Shown here in pieces: positions 1 through 7,425 of a DNA stretch of 10,764 nt; positions within the stretch are counted from its first letter, which is position 1, and every line of letters starts with the position of its first letter. The stretch is from Candidatus Heimdallarchaeota archaeon LC_3. Its GTDB lineage: Archaea > Asgardarchaeota > Heimdallarchaeia > Hodarchaeales > LC-3. The position numbers and the translations under genes were made by a program. Location of the stretch: the NCBI GenBank assembly GCA_001940645.1, contig MDVS01000152.1:1-10764 (forward strand). The letters run 5' to 3'. Below the pieces are notes generated by a model that did no database searches, was not told where the DNA came from, and worked only from the letters and a program-made list of their open reading frames with translations.

Positions 1-650
1 TTCCACCCGATTAAAGAATTATAATACTTTAAGTCTACCACCATCAATAGGTCAATGTAATTTTCGATTTTTTGCATTGTTCCACCCGATTAAAGAATTA
101 TAATACTTTAAGTCTACCACCATCAATAGGTCAATGTAATTTTCGATTTTTTGCATTGTTCCACCCGATTAAAGAATTATAATACTTTAAGTCTACCACC
201 ATCAATAGGTCAATGTAATTTTCGATTTTTTGCATTGTTCCACCCGATTAAAGAATTATAATACTTTAAGTCTACCACCATCAATAGGTCAATGTAATTT
301 TCGATTTTTTGCATTGTTCCACCCGATTAAAGAATTATAATACTTTAAGTCTACCACCATCAATAGGTCAATGTAATTTTCGATTTTTTGCATTGTTCCA
401 CCCGATTAAAGAATTATAATACTTTAAGTCTACCACCATCAATAGGTCAATGTAATTTTCGATTTTTTGCATTGTTCCACCCGATTAAAGAATTATAATA
501 CTTTAAGTCTACCACCATCAATAGGTCAATGTAATTTTCGATTTTTTGCATTGTTCCACCCGATTAAAGAATTATAATACTTTAAGTCTACCACCATCAA
601 TAGGTCAATGTAATTTTCGATTTTTTGCATTGTTCCACCCGATTAAAGAA

Positions 651-1189
<539 letters not shown>

Positions 1190-1199
1190 TTCTTTAATC

Positions 1200-1205
1200 G
1201 GGTGG
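1200..1205 (+). promoter_or_regulatory. Ribosome binding site of the aldehyde dehydrogenase gene
   Basis: GGGTGG lies 4 bp before the ATG at 1210 and is complementary to the CACC of the archaeal 16S 3' end. It supports this start and suggests an internal cistron translated from a leadered polycistronic mRNA. Confidence 0.6.
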
Positions 1206-1209
1206 AACA

Positions 1210-2667
1210 ATGCAAAAAATCGAAAATTACATTGACGGTAAACTAGGAGCACCAATAGATAATAATTATCTTGATAATTTTAATCCCGCAACTGGTGAAA
1301 TTTATTCTTTAATCCCTGATTCACATATAAATGATGTTAATCAAGCTGTTCAAGCAGCTGAGAAAGCATTCCAAGAATGGTCAGTTACACCTGCTCTAGA
1401 AAGATCGAAAATATTATTGAAAATATCAGAATTCATAGAACGGGATCTCGAAAAGTTTGCTTCAGCAGAATCAATTGATAATGGTAAACCTGTATCTTTA
1501 GCTAGGACTGTTGATATTCCAAGAGCATCGAGTAATTTTCGTTTTTTTGCAACAGCAATAATACATTTTTCTTCTGAATCACACATTATGGAAGATAAAG
1601 CTATCAATTATACATTGAGAAATCCATTAGGAGTAGTAGGATGTATTTCACCTTGGAATCTACCACTTTATTTATTCACTTGGAAAATAGCTCCAGCTAT
1701 TGCCTCAGGTAATACTGTAGTTGCTAAACCTTCTGAAATTACTCCAATGACGGCTTATTTATTATCATCATTGTGTATTGAAGCTGGATTACCACCGGGA
1801 GTATTAAATATTGTTCATGGGTTAGGTAGCAAAGTAGGAAGTGTAATATCTTCTCATCCTCAAATTGAAGCGATTTCATTTACTGGTGGGTCTGTGACTG
1901 GAGCTGCTATAGCAAAAGTTGCCGCACCTAAATTTAAAAAATTATTACTGGAATTAGGTGGAAAAAATCCGACGATTATCTTTGCTGATTGTAATTATGA
2001 TGTCATGCTGAATACAACAGTTAGATCTTCCTTTTCAAACCAAGGTGAAATCTGTTTATGTGGTTCAAGAATTTTTGTTGAAAGACCAATTTATGACAAA
2101 TTCAAAAAAGATTTTATAGAAAAAATAAGCGCACTCAAGGTAGGAGATCCACAGAATCCTGATACCAACTTGGGTGCAATCGTCTCAAAACAGCACCTAG
2201 AAAAAATTCTTTCATATATTGAATTAGCAAAGGAAGAAGGAGGATCAATACTCTGTGGGGGTAATCAAGTACATTTAGAAGGTAAACTTAAAAAAGGATG
2301 GTATGTTGAGCCAACCGTAATAGAAAACCTTCCCTATAATTGTCGAACAAATCAAGAAGAAATATTTGGGCCAGTAGTAACATTAATGCCATTTGATTCC
2401 GAAAAAGAAGTACTTTTATATGCAAATAGCACAAAATATGGATTAGCTTCGAATGTTTGGACAGAAAATCTAACTCGTGCACATCGAATTGCGAACAATA
2501 TTCAAACAGGTATAATATGGATTAATTGCTGGATGTTACGCGACCTTCGCACACCATTTGGAGGTATGAAAGATTCTGGATTTGGAGCTAGGGAAGGAGG
2601 ATTTGAGGTACTAAGGTTCTTTACAGAACAAAAAAATGTTACTATAAATCTAAATTTTGATTTGTAA
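1210..2667 (+). CDS. nbaE: 2-Aminomuconate-6-semialdehyde dehydrogenase (aldehyde dehydrogenase family)
   Basis: This 485-residue protein is a full-length NAD(P)+-dependent aldehyde dehydrogenase. It is expected to oxidise 2-aminomuconate semialdehyde to 2-aminomuconate in the cytoplasm. Visible landmarks are SPWNLP with the oxyanion Asn at 150, AKPSE in the cofactor site, FTGGSVTGA, the general-base Glu248 in LELGGKNP, and the nucleophile Cys282 in NQGEICLCGSR. EEIFGPVV and PFGGMKDSGFG follow near the C-terminus. The GEICLC context is typical of the hydroxymuconic/aminomuconic semialdehyde dehydrogenase group (AmnC, NbaE, human ALDH8A1). The start is fixed by a GGGTGG site 4 bp upstream and the usual N-terminus (IDGKL). 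The next gene starts 10 bp after the stop, and both use nearly the same ribosome binding site. Specificity for the amino- rather than the hydroxy-semialdehyde is inferred from the neighbouring genes. All catalytic residues are present. Confidence 0.93.
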   Translation: MQKIENYIDGKLGAPIDNNYLDNFNPATGEIYSLIPDSHINDVNQAVQAAEKAFQEWSVTPALERSKILLKISEFIERDLEKFASAESIDNGKPVSLARTVDIPRASSNFRFFATAIIHFSSESHIMEDKAINYTLRNPLGVVGCISPWNLPLYLFTWKIAPAIASGNTVVAKPSEITPMTAYLLSSLCIEAGLPPGVLNIVHGLGSKVGSVISSHPQIEAISFTGGSVTGAAIAKVAAPKFKKLLLELGGKNPTIIFADCNYDVMLNTTVRSSFSNQGEICLCGSRIFVERPIYDKFKKDFIEKISALKVGDPQNPDTNLGAIVSKQHLEKILSYIELAKEEGGSILCGGNQVHLEGKLKKGWYVEPTVIENLPYNCRTNQEEIFGPVVTLMPFDSEKEVLLYANSTKYGLASNVWTENLTRAHRIANNIQTGIIWINCWMLRDLRTPFGGMKDSGFGAREGGFEVLRFFTEQKNVTINLNFDL

Positions 2668-2672
2668 GGTGG
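2668..2672 (+). promoter_or_regulatory. Ribosome binding site deciding the deaminase start
   Basis: GGTGG immediately follows the dehydrogenase stop codon and lies 5 bp before ATG 2678. It favours this ATG over an upstream in-frame TTG at 2657, which would overlap the previous gene and add seven residues without homology. Confidence 0.65.
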
Positions 2673-2677
2673 AAAAA

Positions 2678-3100
2678 ATGAGTGATAAAAATTCAATAAA
2701 AACAGACAAAGTACCAAAACCAGTTGGATTATATCCCCACGCAAGAAAAGTAGGAAAATTATTGTTTCTGTCAGGAATGGGTCCTCGGGTACCAAACGTA
2801 AATAAAATTCCTGGAGTTGCATTGGATGAAAATGGAAATGTTAGCTCTTATGATATAACTGAGCAATGTAAATCTGTTTTCAATAATATAAAAATTGTTT
2901 TAGAAGAAGCGGGATCCTCATGGGAAAAAATTGTTGATGTAACAGTCTTTTTAACAAATATTAAGGACGATTTCAATGAGTATAACAATATCTATACAGA
3001 ATATTTCAAAGATAATCAACCATGTCGAACTACTGTTGAAGTAAACAAATTACCCACCCCAATAGCGATAGAGTTAAAAGTAATTGCTTCTTTAGATTAA
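2678..3100 (+). CDS. nbaF: 2-Aminomuconate deaminase (RidA/YjgF-fold)
   Basis: This 140-residue protein is the RidA-fold 2-aminomuconate deaminase (AmnD/NbaF type). It hydrolyses 2-aminomuconate to 4-oxalocrotonate and ammonia. It carries the features separating this group from ordinary RidA: PVGLYPHARKVG at residues 16-26, FLSGMGPR at 30-37, an IPGV loop near 44-47, and QCKSVF at 63-68. The ligand-binding Arg117 lies in PCRTTVEV and the conserved Glu132 in PIAIELK. RidA-fold proteins normally act as trimers with sites at the subunit interfaces. The start is ATG 2678, preceded by GGTGG. It lies 10 bp after the dehydrogenase gene and catalyses the next chemical step. A short hairpin with a T-run follows the stop, so the first transcription unit may end here. 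A generic imine deaminase role is the alternative but fits the sequence less well. Confidence 0.92.
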   Translation: MSDKNSIKTDKVPKPVGLYPHARKVGKLLFLSGMGPRVPNVNKIPGVALDENGNVSSYDITEQCKSVFNNIKIVLEEAGSSWEKIVDVTVFLTNIKDDFNEYNNIYTEYFKDNQPCRTTVEVNKLPTPIAIELKVIASLD

Positions 3101-3120
3101 TTGTTTCAAACAATTTTTTT
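3101..3120 (+). terminator. Possible terminator after the deaminase gene
   Basis: TTGTT-TCA-AACAA forms a 5-bp stem directly after the stop codon and is followed by seven T. The stem is short and AT-only. Archaeal termination depends mostly on the T-run, so this is plausible but weak. Confidence 0.4.
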
Positions 3121-3148
3121 AAATAAAATGATTTCTTACCTGCAGTAG

Positions 3149-3157
3149 TATAATTTA
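3149..3157 (+). promoter_or_regulatory. TATA-box-like promoter of the dioxygenase gene
   Basis: TATAATTTA is centred about 20 bp before the TTG start at 3174 and follows the possible terminator. No GGTG-type ribosome binding site lies between the box and the start. This arrangement suits a leaderless or nearly leaderless mRNA beginning near 3174-3180. Confidence 0.4.
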
Positions 3158-3173
3158 AAAGAGTGTTTTATCT

Positions 3174-3728
3174 TTGAGTTTAAATCCTGTTTTTAACATT
3201 AATGAATGGATAAAAAATAATCGTGATATGCTTAAACCACCAGTTGGAAACAAATTAGTTTATGAAGATCCAGAAATCATTGTGATGATGGTCGGTGGCC
3301 CTAATGCTCGAAAAGATTTTCACTTTCATGAACGGGGTCCAGAATTTTTTGTCCAAATTGAAGGAGACATAGTGCTTAAAGTAATGGAAGAATCTGGTAA
3401 AAAAGATGTAGTAATAAAGGAAGGGGAAATGTTCCTCATGCCTGGTGGAACAATCCACTCTCCCCAACGACCACCAAATACAGTTGGATTGGTTATTGAA
3501 TTAAAAGCAAAACAAGGAGAGTTGGATTATTTGCATTATTATTGTGAAAAGTGTAATAACATGCTACATAGAATTTCCTTTGAACTGAATAATATTGTTA
3601 CAGAATTACCTCCTATTATGGACAAATTCTTTGCATCAGAGGATTACAAAACGTGTAAGCAGTGTAATACTGTCATGGAAAAACCAGAGCTCCTTACATC
3701 TCTAGAAGATGCAATGAAAAACCGATGA
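3174..3728 (+). CDS. nbaC: 3-Hydroxyanthranilate 3,4-dioxygenase (cupin, bacterial type)
   Basis: This non-haem Fe(II) cupin of 184 residues opens the ring of 3-hydroxyanthranilate with O2, giving 2-amino-3-carboxymuconate semialdehyde. The N-terminus matches the family (FNINEWI, then LKPPVGNK at 20-27), which supports the TTG start. GGPNARKDFH is followed by Glu57, then Phe87-Pro90, and HSPQR with His95 and Arg99. Arg46, Arg99 and Glu109 align with the substrate-binding residues. Four cysteines (124, 127, 161, 164) form the rubredoxin-like second metal site of the single-domain microbial enzymes. One oddity is that the first metal motif reads HFHERGPE, one residue longer than in the human and Cupriavidus enzymes and with an extra His. 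This gives a canonical cupin HxHx4E. The stop overlaps the next start (ATGA), so the two are translationally coupled. Confidence 0.92.
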   Translation: MSLNPVFNINEWIKNNRDMLKPPVGNKLVYEDPEIIVMMVGGPNARKDFHFHERGPEFFVQIEGDIVLKVMEESGKKDVVIKEGEMFLMPGGTIHSPQRPPNTVGLVIELKAKQGELDYLHYYCEKCNNMLHRISFELNNIVTELPPIMDKFFASEDYKTCKQCNTVMEKPELLTSLEDAMKNR

Positions 3729-4507
3729 AAAATCTAAGAATCTATGGCAATAAGCCGTTTACAATAGTTGTTGTTCATGGAGGGCCTGGTACACCTGGTG
3801 AAATGGCACCTATTGCTCGAGAGCTTTCTACTATTTTGGGAGTCATTGAACCTCTTCAAACTAAAGATTCCTTAATAGGTCAAGCAAACGAATTAAAAGA
3901 AGTATTGGAAACAAATGCAGATCTTCCAGTAACCCTTATTGGTCATTCTTGGGGAGCAATGCTAAGTTTTATTCTAACAGGAAAATTCCCAAATTTAGTG
4001 AAAAAACTTATTCTAATTGGAAGCGGAGTATATCAAGAGGAATATGCTGAAAAAATAATGAAAACAAGGATAGAAAGACTGAGCATTGAGGAAAAAGAAG
4101 AATTTTTTTCAATAATCAATTCCATAGACAATTCTAATAATTTGAATAAAAATCGGCTGTTTTCAAGAATTGGAGAGTTAATCACTAAAGCTGATTCTTA
4201 TGATCCAATAACGCTAGACTTAGAAGTGCTTGAAATTCAATACGAGATAAATCAAAAGGTTTGGAATGATGCAAAAAAATTAAGAATAAGTGGGGAGCTT
4301 TTAGAACTAGGAAAGAACATCAATATTCCAGTAGTTGCTATTCACGGTGATTATGATCCTCATCCTATTGAGGGTATAAAAGAACCATTATCCAGGGTGT
4401 TAAAGAATTTTAAAATTCATTTATTGGATAAATGTGGACACACCCCATGGATAGAGAGGGAAAGAAGGGATAAGTTTTTTAAAATTTTAAAAGAAGAATT
4501 GAAATAG
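3725..4507 (+). CDS. Alpha/beta hydrolase, unassigned role in 3-hydroxyanthranilate catabolism
   Basis: This 260-residue protein is an alpha/beta-hydrolase. It has HGGPG at 18-22 (oxyanion loop), the nucleophile elbow GHSWGA with Ser75, a cap region near 100-185, the acid within HGDYDPHP (Asp211 or Asp209), and the base His239 in CGHTPW. The triad looks complete. HGGPG recalls proline iminopeptidases and epoxide or meta-cleavage hydrolases. The start is ATG 3725, overlapping the dioxygenase stop by 4 bp. No canonical step between 3-hydroxyanthranilate and 4-oxalocrotonate needs a hydrolase. Candidate roles, all inferred, are hydrolysis of N-formylkynurenine upstream, cleavage of a meta-cleavage side product, or release of anthranilate units from an amide or ester. 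It has no signal peptide or membrane segment and is presumably cytoplasmic. Confidence 0.85.
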   Translation: MKNLRIYGNKPFTIVVVHGGPGTPGEMAPIARELSTILGVIEPLQTKDSLIGQANELKEVLETNADLPVTLIGHSWGAMLSFILTGKFPNLVKKLILIGSGVYQEEYAEKIMKTRIERLSIEEKEEFFSIINSIDNSNNLNKNRLFSRIGELITKADSYDPITLDLEVLEIQYEINQKVWNDAKKLRISGELLELGKNINIPVVAIHGDYDPHPIEGIKEPLSRVLKNFKIHLLDKCGHTPWIERERRDKFFKILKEELK

Positions 4508-4532
4508 CAAACTAATATTCTCTTCGTTAGTC

Positions 4533-4540
4533 TATATATA
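4533..4540 (+). promoter_or_regulatory. TATA box upstream of the decarboxylase gene
   Basis: TATATATA sits in the 72-bp gap after the hydrolase gene, about 40 bp before the GTG start at 4580. A start of transcription near 4560-4565 would leave a short leader. Some read-through from the upstream pair is also possible. Confidence 0.45.
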
Positions 4541-4579
4541 TCAAAAAATAAAATAGAATTATAGAAAAATCTAAGTTTT

Positions 4580-5632
4580 GTGACAAAAGTGACTGATACA
4601 AAAAACAAACAATTTGAATTCAAAATAGATGTCCATACTCATATCTTACCCGAAAATATACCAAAATTCAATAAACAATTTGGATATGGTGGATTTATCC
4701 ATCTTGACCACCATAAAAGTGGTTGTGCTAAGATGATGCAGGATGGCAAATTTTTTCGGGAGGTTCAATCAAATCTTTGGGATTCTAAGACACGTATCAA
4801 AGAATGTGATGAAAATAGTGTTTCAGTTCAAGTATTATCTACAGTTCCAGTTATGTTTTCTTACTGGGCAAAATCTCGTGATTGTTTAATCGTCTCAGAA
4901 TATCTAAATAATCACATTTCTCAAATTGTTGATGAATTTCCAAGTAAATTTTTAGGTTTAGCAACTTTACCAATGCAGGATTCTGATCTAGCCATTCAAG
5001 AAATGGATCGGTGTATCAAAGATTTAAATTTTTCTGGTATTGAAATTGGTACTCATATTAATAACTGGAATCTTAATGACGAAAAATTATTTCCCATTTT
5101 TAAAGAAGCAGAAAAATTGGGATGCGCAGTGTTTGTACATCCTTGGGATATGATGGGTAAAGAGAAAATGACAAAATATTGGTTATCTTGGCTTGTTGGA
5201 ATGCCTGCAGAAACCTCGTTAGCTATTTCGTCAATGATTTTTGGTGGTGTCTTTGAACGGTTACCCAATTTACGGGTAAATTTTGCTCATGGAGGAGGTT
5301 CTTTTCCTGGGACTATTGGACGAATTGAACATGGTTTTAATGTTAGACCTGATTTATGTGCTGTTGACAATGATGTAAATCCAAGAAAATATTTAGGTAA
5401 ATTTTATGTTGATTCTCTTGTTCATGATAAATTAATGCTTGAAAACATTATAACCTTATTTGGTGCTGATAAAATAACACTAGGATCAGATTATCCTTTT
5501 CCTTTAGGTGAAATTATTCCAGGTAAACTTATTTCTTCTCTTGATGATATTTATTCGGAAATGAAGGAAAATCTTTATTATAAGAATGCTCTTTCGTGGT
5601 TAAATATCACAGAAAGCAAATTTATTAATTGA
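4580..5632 (+). CDS. nbaD: 2-Amino-3-carboxymuconate-6-semialdehyde decarboxylase (ACMSD, amidohydrolase family)
   Basis: This 350-residue metal-dependent decarboxylase converts aminocarboxymuconate semialdehyde to 2-aminomuconate semialdehyde, drawing it away from spontaneous closure to quinolinate. It has the full ACMSD signature: DVHTH (His19, His21) at the first strand, FFREV with Arg60, VHPWDM with His187 as metal ligand, WL(V)GMPAET after it, FAHGGGSFP with His237, and GSDYPFP with Asp304. Trp201 in KYWLSW lies where the substrate-contacting Trp of the family is expected. The length is normal for the family. The GTG at 4580 is the farthest upstream start; a second in-frame GTG at 4589 is possible, and neither has a good ribosome binding site. 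The stop lies 8 bp from the stop of a convergent gene. It acts directly after the dioxygenase. Confidence 0.94.
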   Translation: MTKVTDTKNKQFEFKIDVHTHILPENIPKFNKQFGYGGFIHLDHHKSGCAKMMQDGKFFREVQSNLWDSKTRIKECDENSVSVQVLSTVPVMFSYWAKSRDCLIVSEYLNNHISQIVDEFPSKFLGLATLPMQDSDLAIQEMDRCIKDLNFSGIEIGTHINNWNLNDEKLFPIFKEAEKLGCAVFVHPWDMMGKEKMTKYWLSWLVGMPAETSLAISSMIFGGVFERLPNLRVNFAHGGGSFPGTIGRIEHGFNVRPDLCAVDNDVNPRKYLGKFYVDSLVHDKLMLENIITLFGADKITLGSDYPFPLGEIIPGKLISSLDDIYSEMKENLYYKNALSWLNITESKFIN

Positions 5633-5640
5633 ATAAAAAA

Positions 5641-6273
5641 TTAATGGCATCTTTTTCTAATTAAGTAGAGAAAAACACTTGGAAGAATAATTCCCGCAAA
5701 AAATTTGAAATTTATGGTCTTTGTTGTAGTCAAATAGGTATTTGGATTAGAGGAAAAATATTCTGTTGGATAAAAAAAGAAAAAATCTATAGTTGTTCCA
5801 TTTTTTGGAAAAGCTATGTTTTTTTCTAAATTAGTATCTTGCATATTTATGTATGCTGAATTTAAAATTATTCTAAGTGATCCAATTGAATGTGTAGGAA
5901 TAAATAAACTTGAATCATCCTTCATGCTTGTTAAAGTGGATTTATTCGTAAGCGCTTCAATACCAGGACTTGAATCATCTGAAAACAATTGAACAGACCC
6001 ACCATACGATTCTCCAACAGATAAATTAAAAATAATATTTTTAATGATTATCGGAACTACAATAGTTGAAAATATCCTAATATCTATTGACTTGTATGCA
6101 AGTACTCTTTTATCATCTCCGTCCACATAAATTCTTATATTTTCAGAATCCTGATAATTATAGAAAAGAAGTGATATTGTTCCAATTCCATTAATATTAC
6201 CTAATCCTCCTTCAATATTCAATATTAATAGAAAAATTAATGGAAATAGGATTTTGAATGGAATTTTTATCAT
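5641..6273 (-). CDS. Exported protein with a C-terminal membrane anchor, function unknown
   Basis: I do not recognise this 210-residue protein. Residues 1-25 look like a signal peptide or N-terminal anchor (two Lys, then a Phe/Leu/Ile-rich stretch). The middle is Asn/Ser/Thr-rich with alternating hydrophobic residues, suggesting beta strands outside the cell. Residues about 189-205 are hydrophobic and end in Ile-Arg-Lys-Arg-Cys-His, a stop-transfer pattern. The topology would be an extracellular domain held by a single C-terminal segment. It lies 50 bp downstream of the winged-helix gene on the same strand, with an AATATTTATT box in the gap (6301-6310), so it may have its own promoter. It converges with the decarboxylase gene. 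The start is ATG 6273; an AGGAG at 6286-6290 is rather far from it. Confidence 0.65.
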   Translation of the reverse strand: MIKIPFKILFPLIFLLILNIEGGLGNINGIGTISLLFYNYQDSENIRIYVDGDDKRVLAYKSIDIRIFSTIVVPIIIKNIIFNLSVGESYGGSVQLFSDDSSPGIEALTNKSTLTSMKDDSSLFIPTHSIGSLRIILNSAYINMQDTNLEKNIAFPKNGTTIDFFFFYPTEYFSSNPNTYLTTTKTINFKFFAGIILPSVFLYLIRKRCH

Positions 6274-6300
6274 CGAAATTGAAAACTCCTAAAAAAATCA

Positions 6301-6310
6301 AATAAATATT
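6301..6310 (-). promoter_or_regulatory. Possible TATA box of the exported-protein gene
   Basis: On the minus strand AATATTTATT is centred about 32 bp before the ATG at 6273, which would give a very short leader. The region is AT-rich, so a chance match is possible. Confidence 0.3.
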
Positions 6311-6323
6311 CTTTTTGTTTATC

Positions 6324-7058
6324 TCACTGCAGAGAGAAGTCTAACATTTCAGTAATTTTTTGGTATAGAGAAACAGTGTTAGAATTCATCATTCGAATTT
6401 TAAATAAATAAAGATAGAGTTCTTTGTAGTCAACGTCTACTTTTTGGAGTATGTTGTTTTTTTCCTCAATCCATTTTTTTACAATTTCTTGATCTATATT
6501 GCTTGTTTTGTCTAATTGATTGAAAGTTTCTTCAATTTCTTCTAAAGTCAACTCAGGATGGATGTATTTTATTACTTGTACTAAATTATTGAAAAATGGA
6601 CTATCTTTTTTCTTTGTTTCCGGTTGTTGAGAAGGAATTAGTATTTTTGCAGTCCTTCCATAATACATGATCGGTCTACGACCTGTGCTTAAAGATGCTA
6701 CTTCTTTTATGTACTCTCCTTCGACTAACTTTTGTAAATGGAAATAAACATTTTGTAAAGTATATTCTTCATCTTCTTTTTTATTTTCCTTAGTATGACC
6801 TAAATTTTTAGTCAAATTTTCTCGAATTTCTTTAGCAGATAATGCACGTCTTCTTCTTTTTGTACCAGAAATTGAAGGCCATTCTTCTTCTATGCCTTCA
6901 GCTAGTATAGATAAAATTTTTTTTCTTACTTCTTGATCAATACTTATCCAACCTTCTGGATATGGAATAACTTTGAAAACCGGTAATTTTACCCAAAATT
7001 TGAACAATTCTTCTTTTTTATTTTCTTCCGTTATTTCTTGCAATTTTAAATACACCAT
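6324..7058 (-). CDS. Winged-helix (ArsR-like) transcriptional regulator
   Basis: This 244-residue cytoplasmic protein has a winged-helix DNA-binding domain at about residues 42-140. A first helix lies near 44-58, a basic KRRRR patch at 67-71, the helix ALSAKEIRENL at 72-82, and a predicted recognition helix LQNVYFHLQKLVEGEYI at 101-117. The wing contains GRRPIMYYGRT at about 126-136. This pattern (choose partner helix, pair, read, then a Tyr-Tyr wing) is typical of ArsR-like regulators that are abundant in archaea. Residues 150-244 form a charged helical region with no family I can name, perhaps for dimerisation or sensing. It is divergently placed from the GNAT-like gene across a long intergenic region and precedes the exported-protein gene. 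Its targets are not shown by the sequence. Confidence 0.75.
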   Translation of the reverse strand: MVYLKLQEITEENKKEELFKFWVKLPVFKVIPYPEGWISIDQEVRKKILSILAEGIEEEWPSISGTKRRRRALSAKEIRENLTKNLGHTKENKKEDEEYTLQNVYFHLQKLVEGEYIKEVASLSTGRRPIMYYGRTAKILIPSQQPETKKKDSPFFNNLVQVIKYIHPELTLEEIEETFNQLDKTSNIDQEIVKKWIEEKNNILQKVDVDYKELYLYLFKIRMMNSNTVSLYQKITEMLDFSLQ

Positions 7059-7120
7059 TAATTTCAGGTTCAGATCCTATGATTAAATAATATGGATATT
7101 GTTCCATTAATAATATTTCA

Positions 7121-7135
7121 TATATAATTCCTTAA
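7121..7135 (-). promoter_or_regulatory. BRE/TATA promoter candidate of the winged-helix gene
   Basis: Read on the minus strand this is AAGGAATTATATA, a purine-rich BRE-like stretch followed by TTATATA. Transcription would start near 7098, leaving a leader of about 40 bases. A second AT-rich box at 7083-7092 would instead give a leaderless mRNA. Confidence 0.4.
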
Positions 7136-7286
7136 GCTATCAATATTTAAGTATACATTTTTTTAAACATTTCTAATAAAACAATATTTTTAAGATTAAA
7201 TTTGTTATTATAAAGATTTTTTCTTTAAAATATTAAACAATGTAATTTTTCTTTACTAATTGAATGGTTATGGTTACTATTAGTAT

Positions 7287-7296
7287 AGTATATACT
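7287..7296. promoter_or_regulatory. Small palindrome, possible operator
   Basis: AGTATATACT is a perfect 10-bp palindrome, overlapped on its left by an ACTAT-TAGT-ATAGT inverted repeat (7276-7289). Its site between a regulator gene and a divergent gene suits a winged-helix binding site, but short AT palindromes arise readily in such DNA. Confidence 0.25.
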
Positions 7297-7361
7297 TTTA
7301 TGTAAAAATTGAATTATTCAGTTGTTATTTTAAAAATTAATTCAGACTTGATTTGAATTAG

Positions 7362-7368
7362 TTATATG
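7362..7368 (+). promoter_or_regulatory. Possible TATA box of the GNAT-like gene
   Basis: TTATATG lies about 60 bp before the ATG at 7426. Transcription from near 7390 would give a leader carrying the GGTG site at 7417-7420, 5 bp before the start. Confidence 0.3.
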
Positions 7369-7425
7369 AAAAAATAAAAAAAAATTAATTCAGTTAGGAC
7401 TTAAAAATACAAAAATGGTGTTAAA

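Larger units (their letters stand above)
7059..7425. other. Divergent AT-rich intergenic region
   Basis: This 367-bp stretch holds no credible gene. It contains a TATA candidate for the minus-strand regulator (7121-7127) and one for the plus-strand GNAT-like gene (7362-7368). It also holds small palindromes near 7276-7296 and a 14-bp direct repeat at 7332-7345 and 7380-7393. The part between about 7140 and 7260 is low-complexity A/T in which I see nothing definite. Confidence 0.6.

Noticed and set aside
2657..2677. Upstream TTG start for the deaminase
   Set aside because: It would overlap the dehydrogenase and add seven residues lacking homology. ATG 2678 has a well-placed GGTGG.
3725..4507. 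Calling the hydrolase proline iminopeptidase or kynurenine formamidase
   Set aside because: HGGPG and the triad only place it in the broad superfamily. The HGGYW-type motif of animal formamidase is absent and nothing fixes the substrate.
4511..4531. Hairpin ACTAA...TTAGT after the hydrolase gene as a terminator
   Set aside because: A 5-bp stem with an 11-base loop and no T-run after it is too weak to call.
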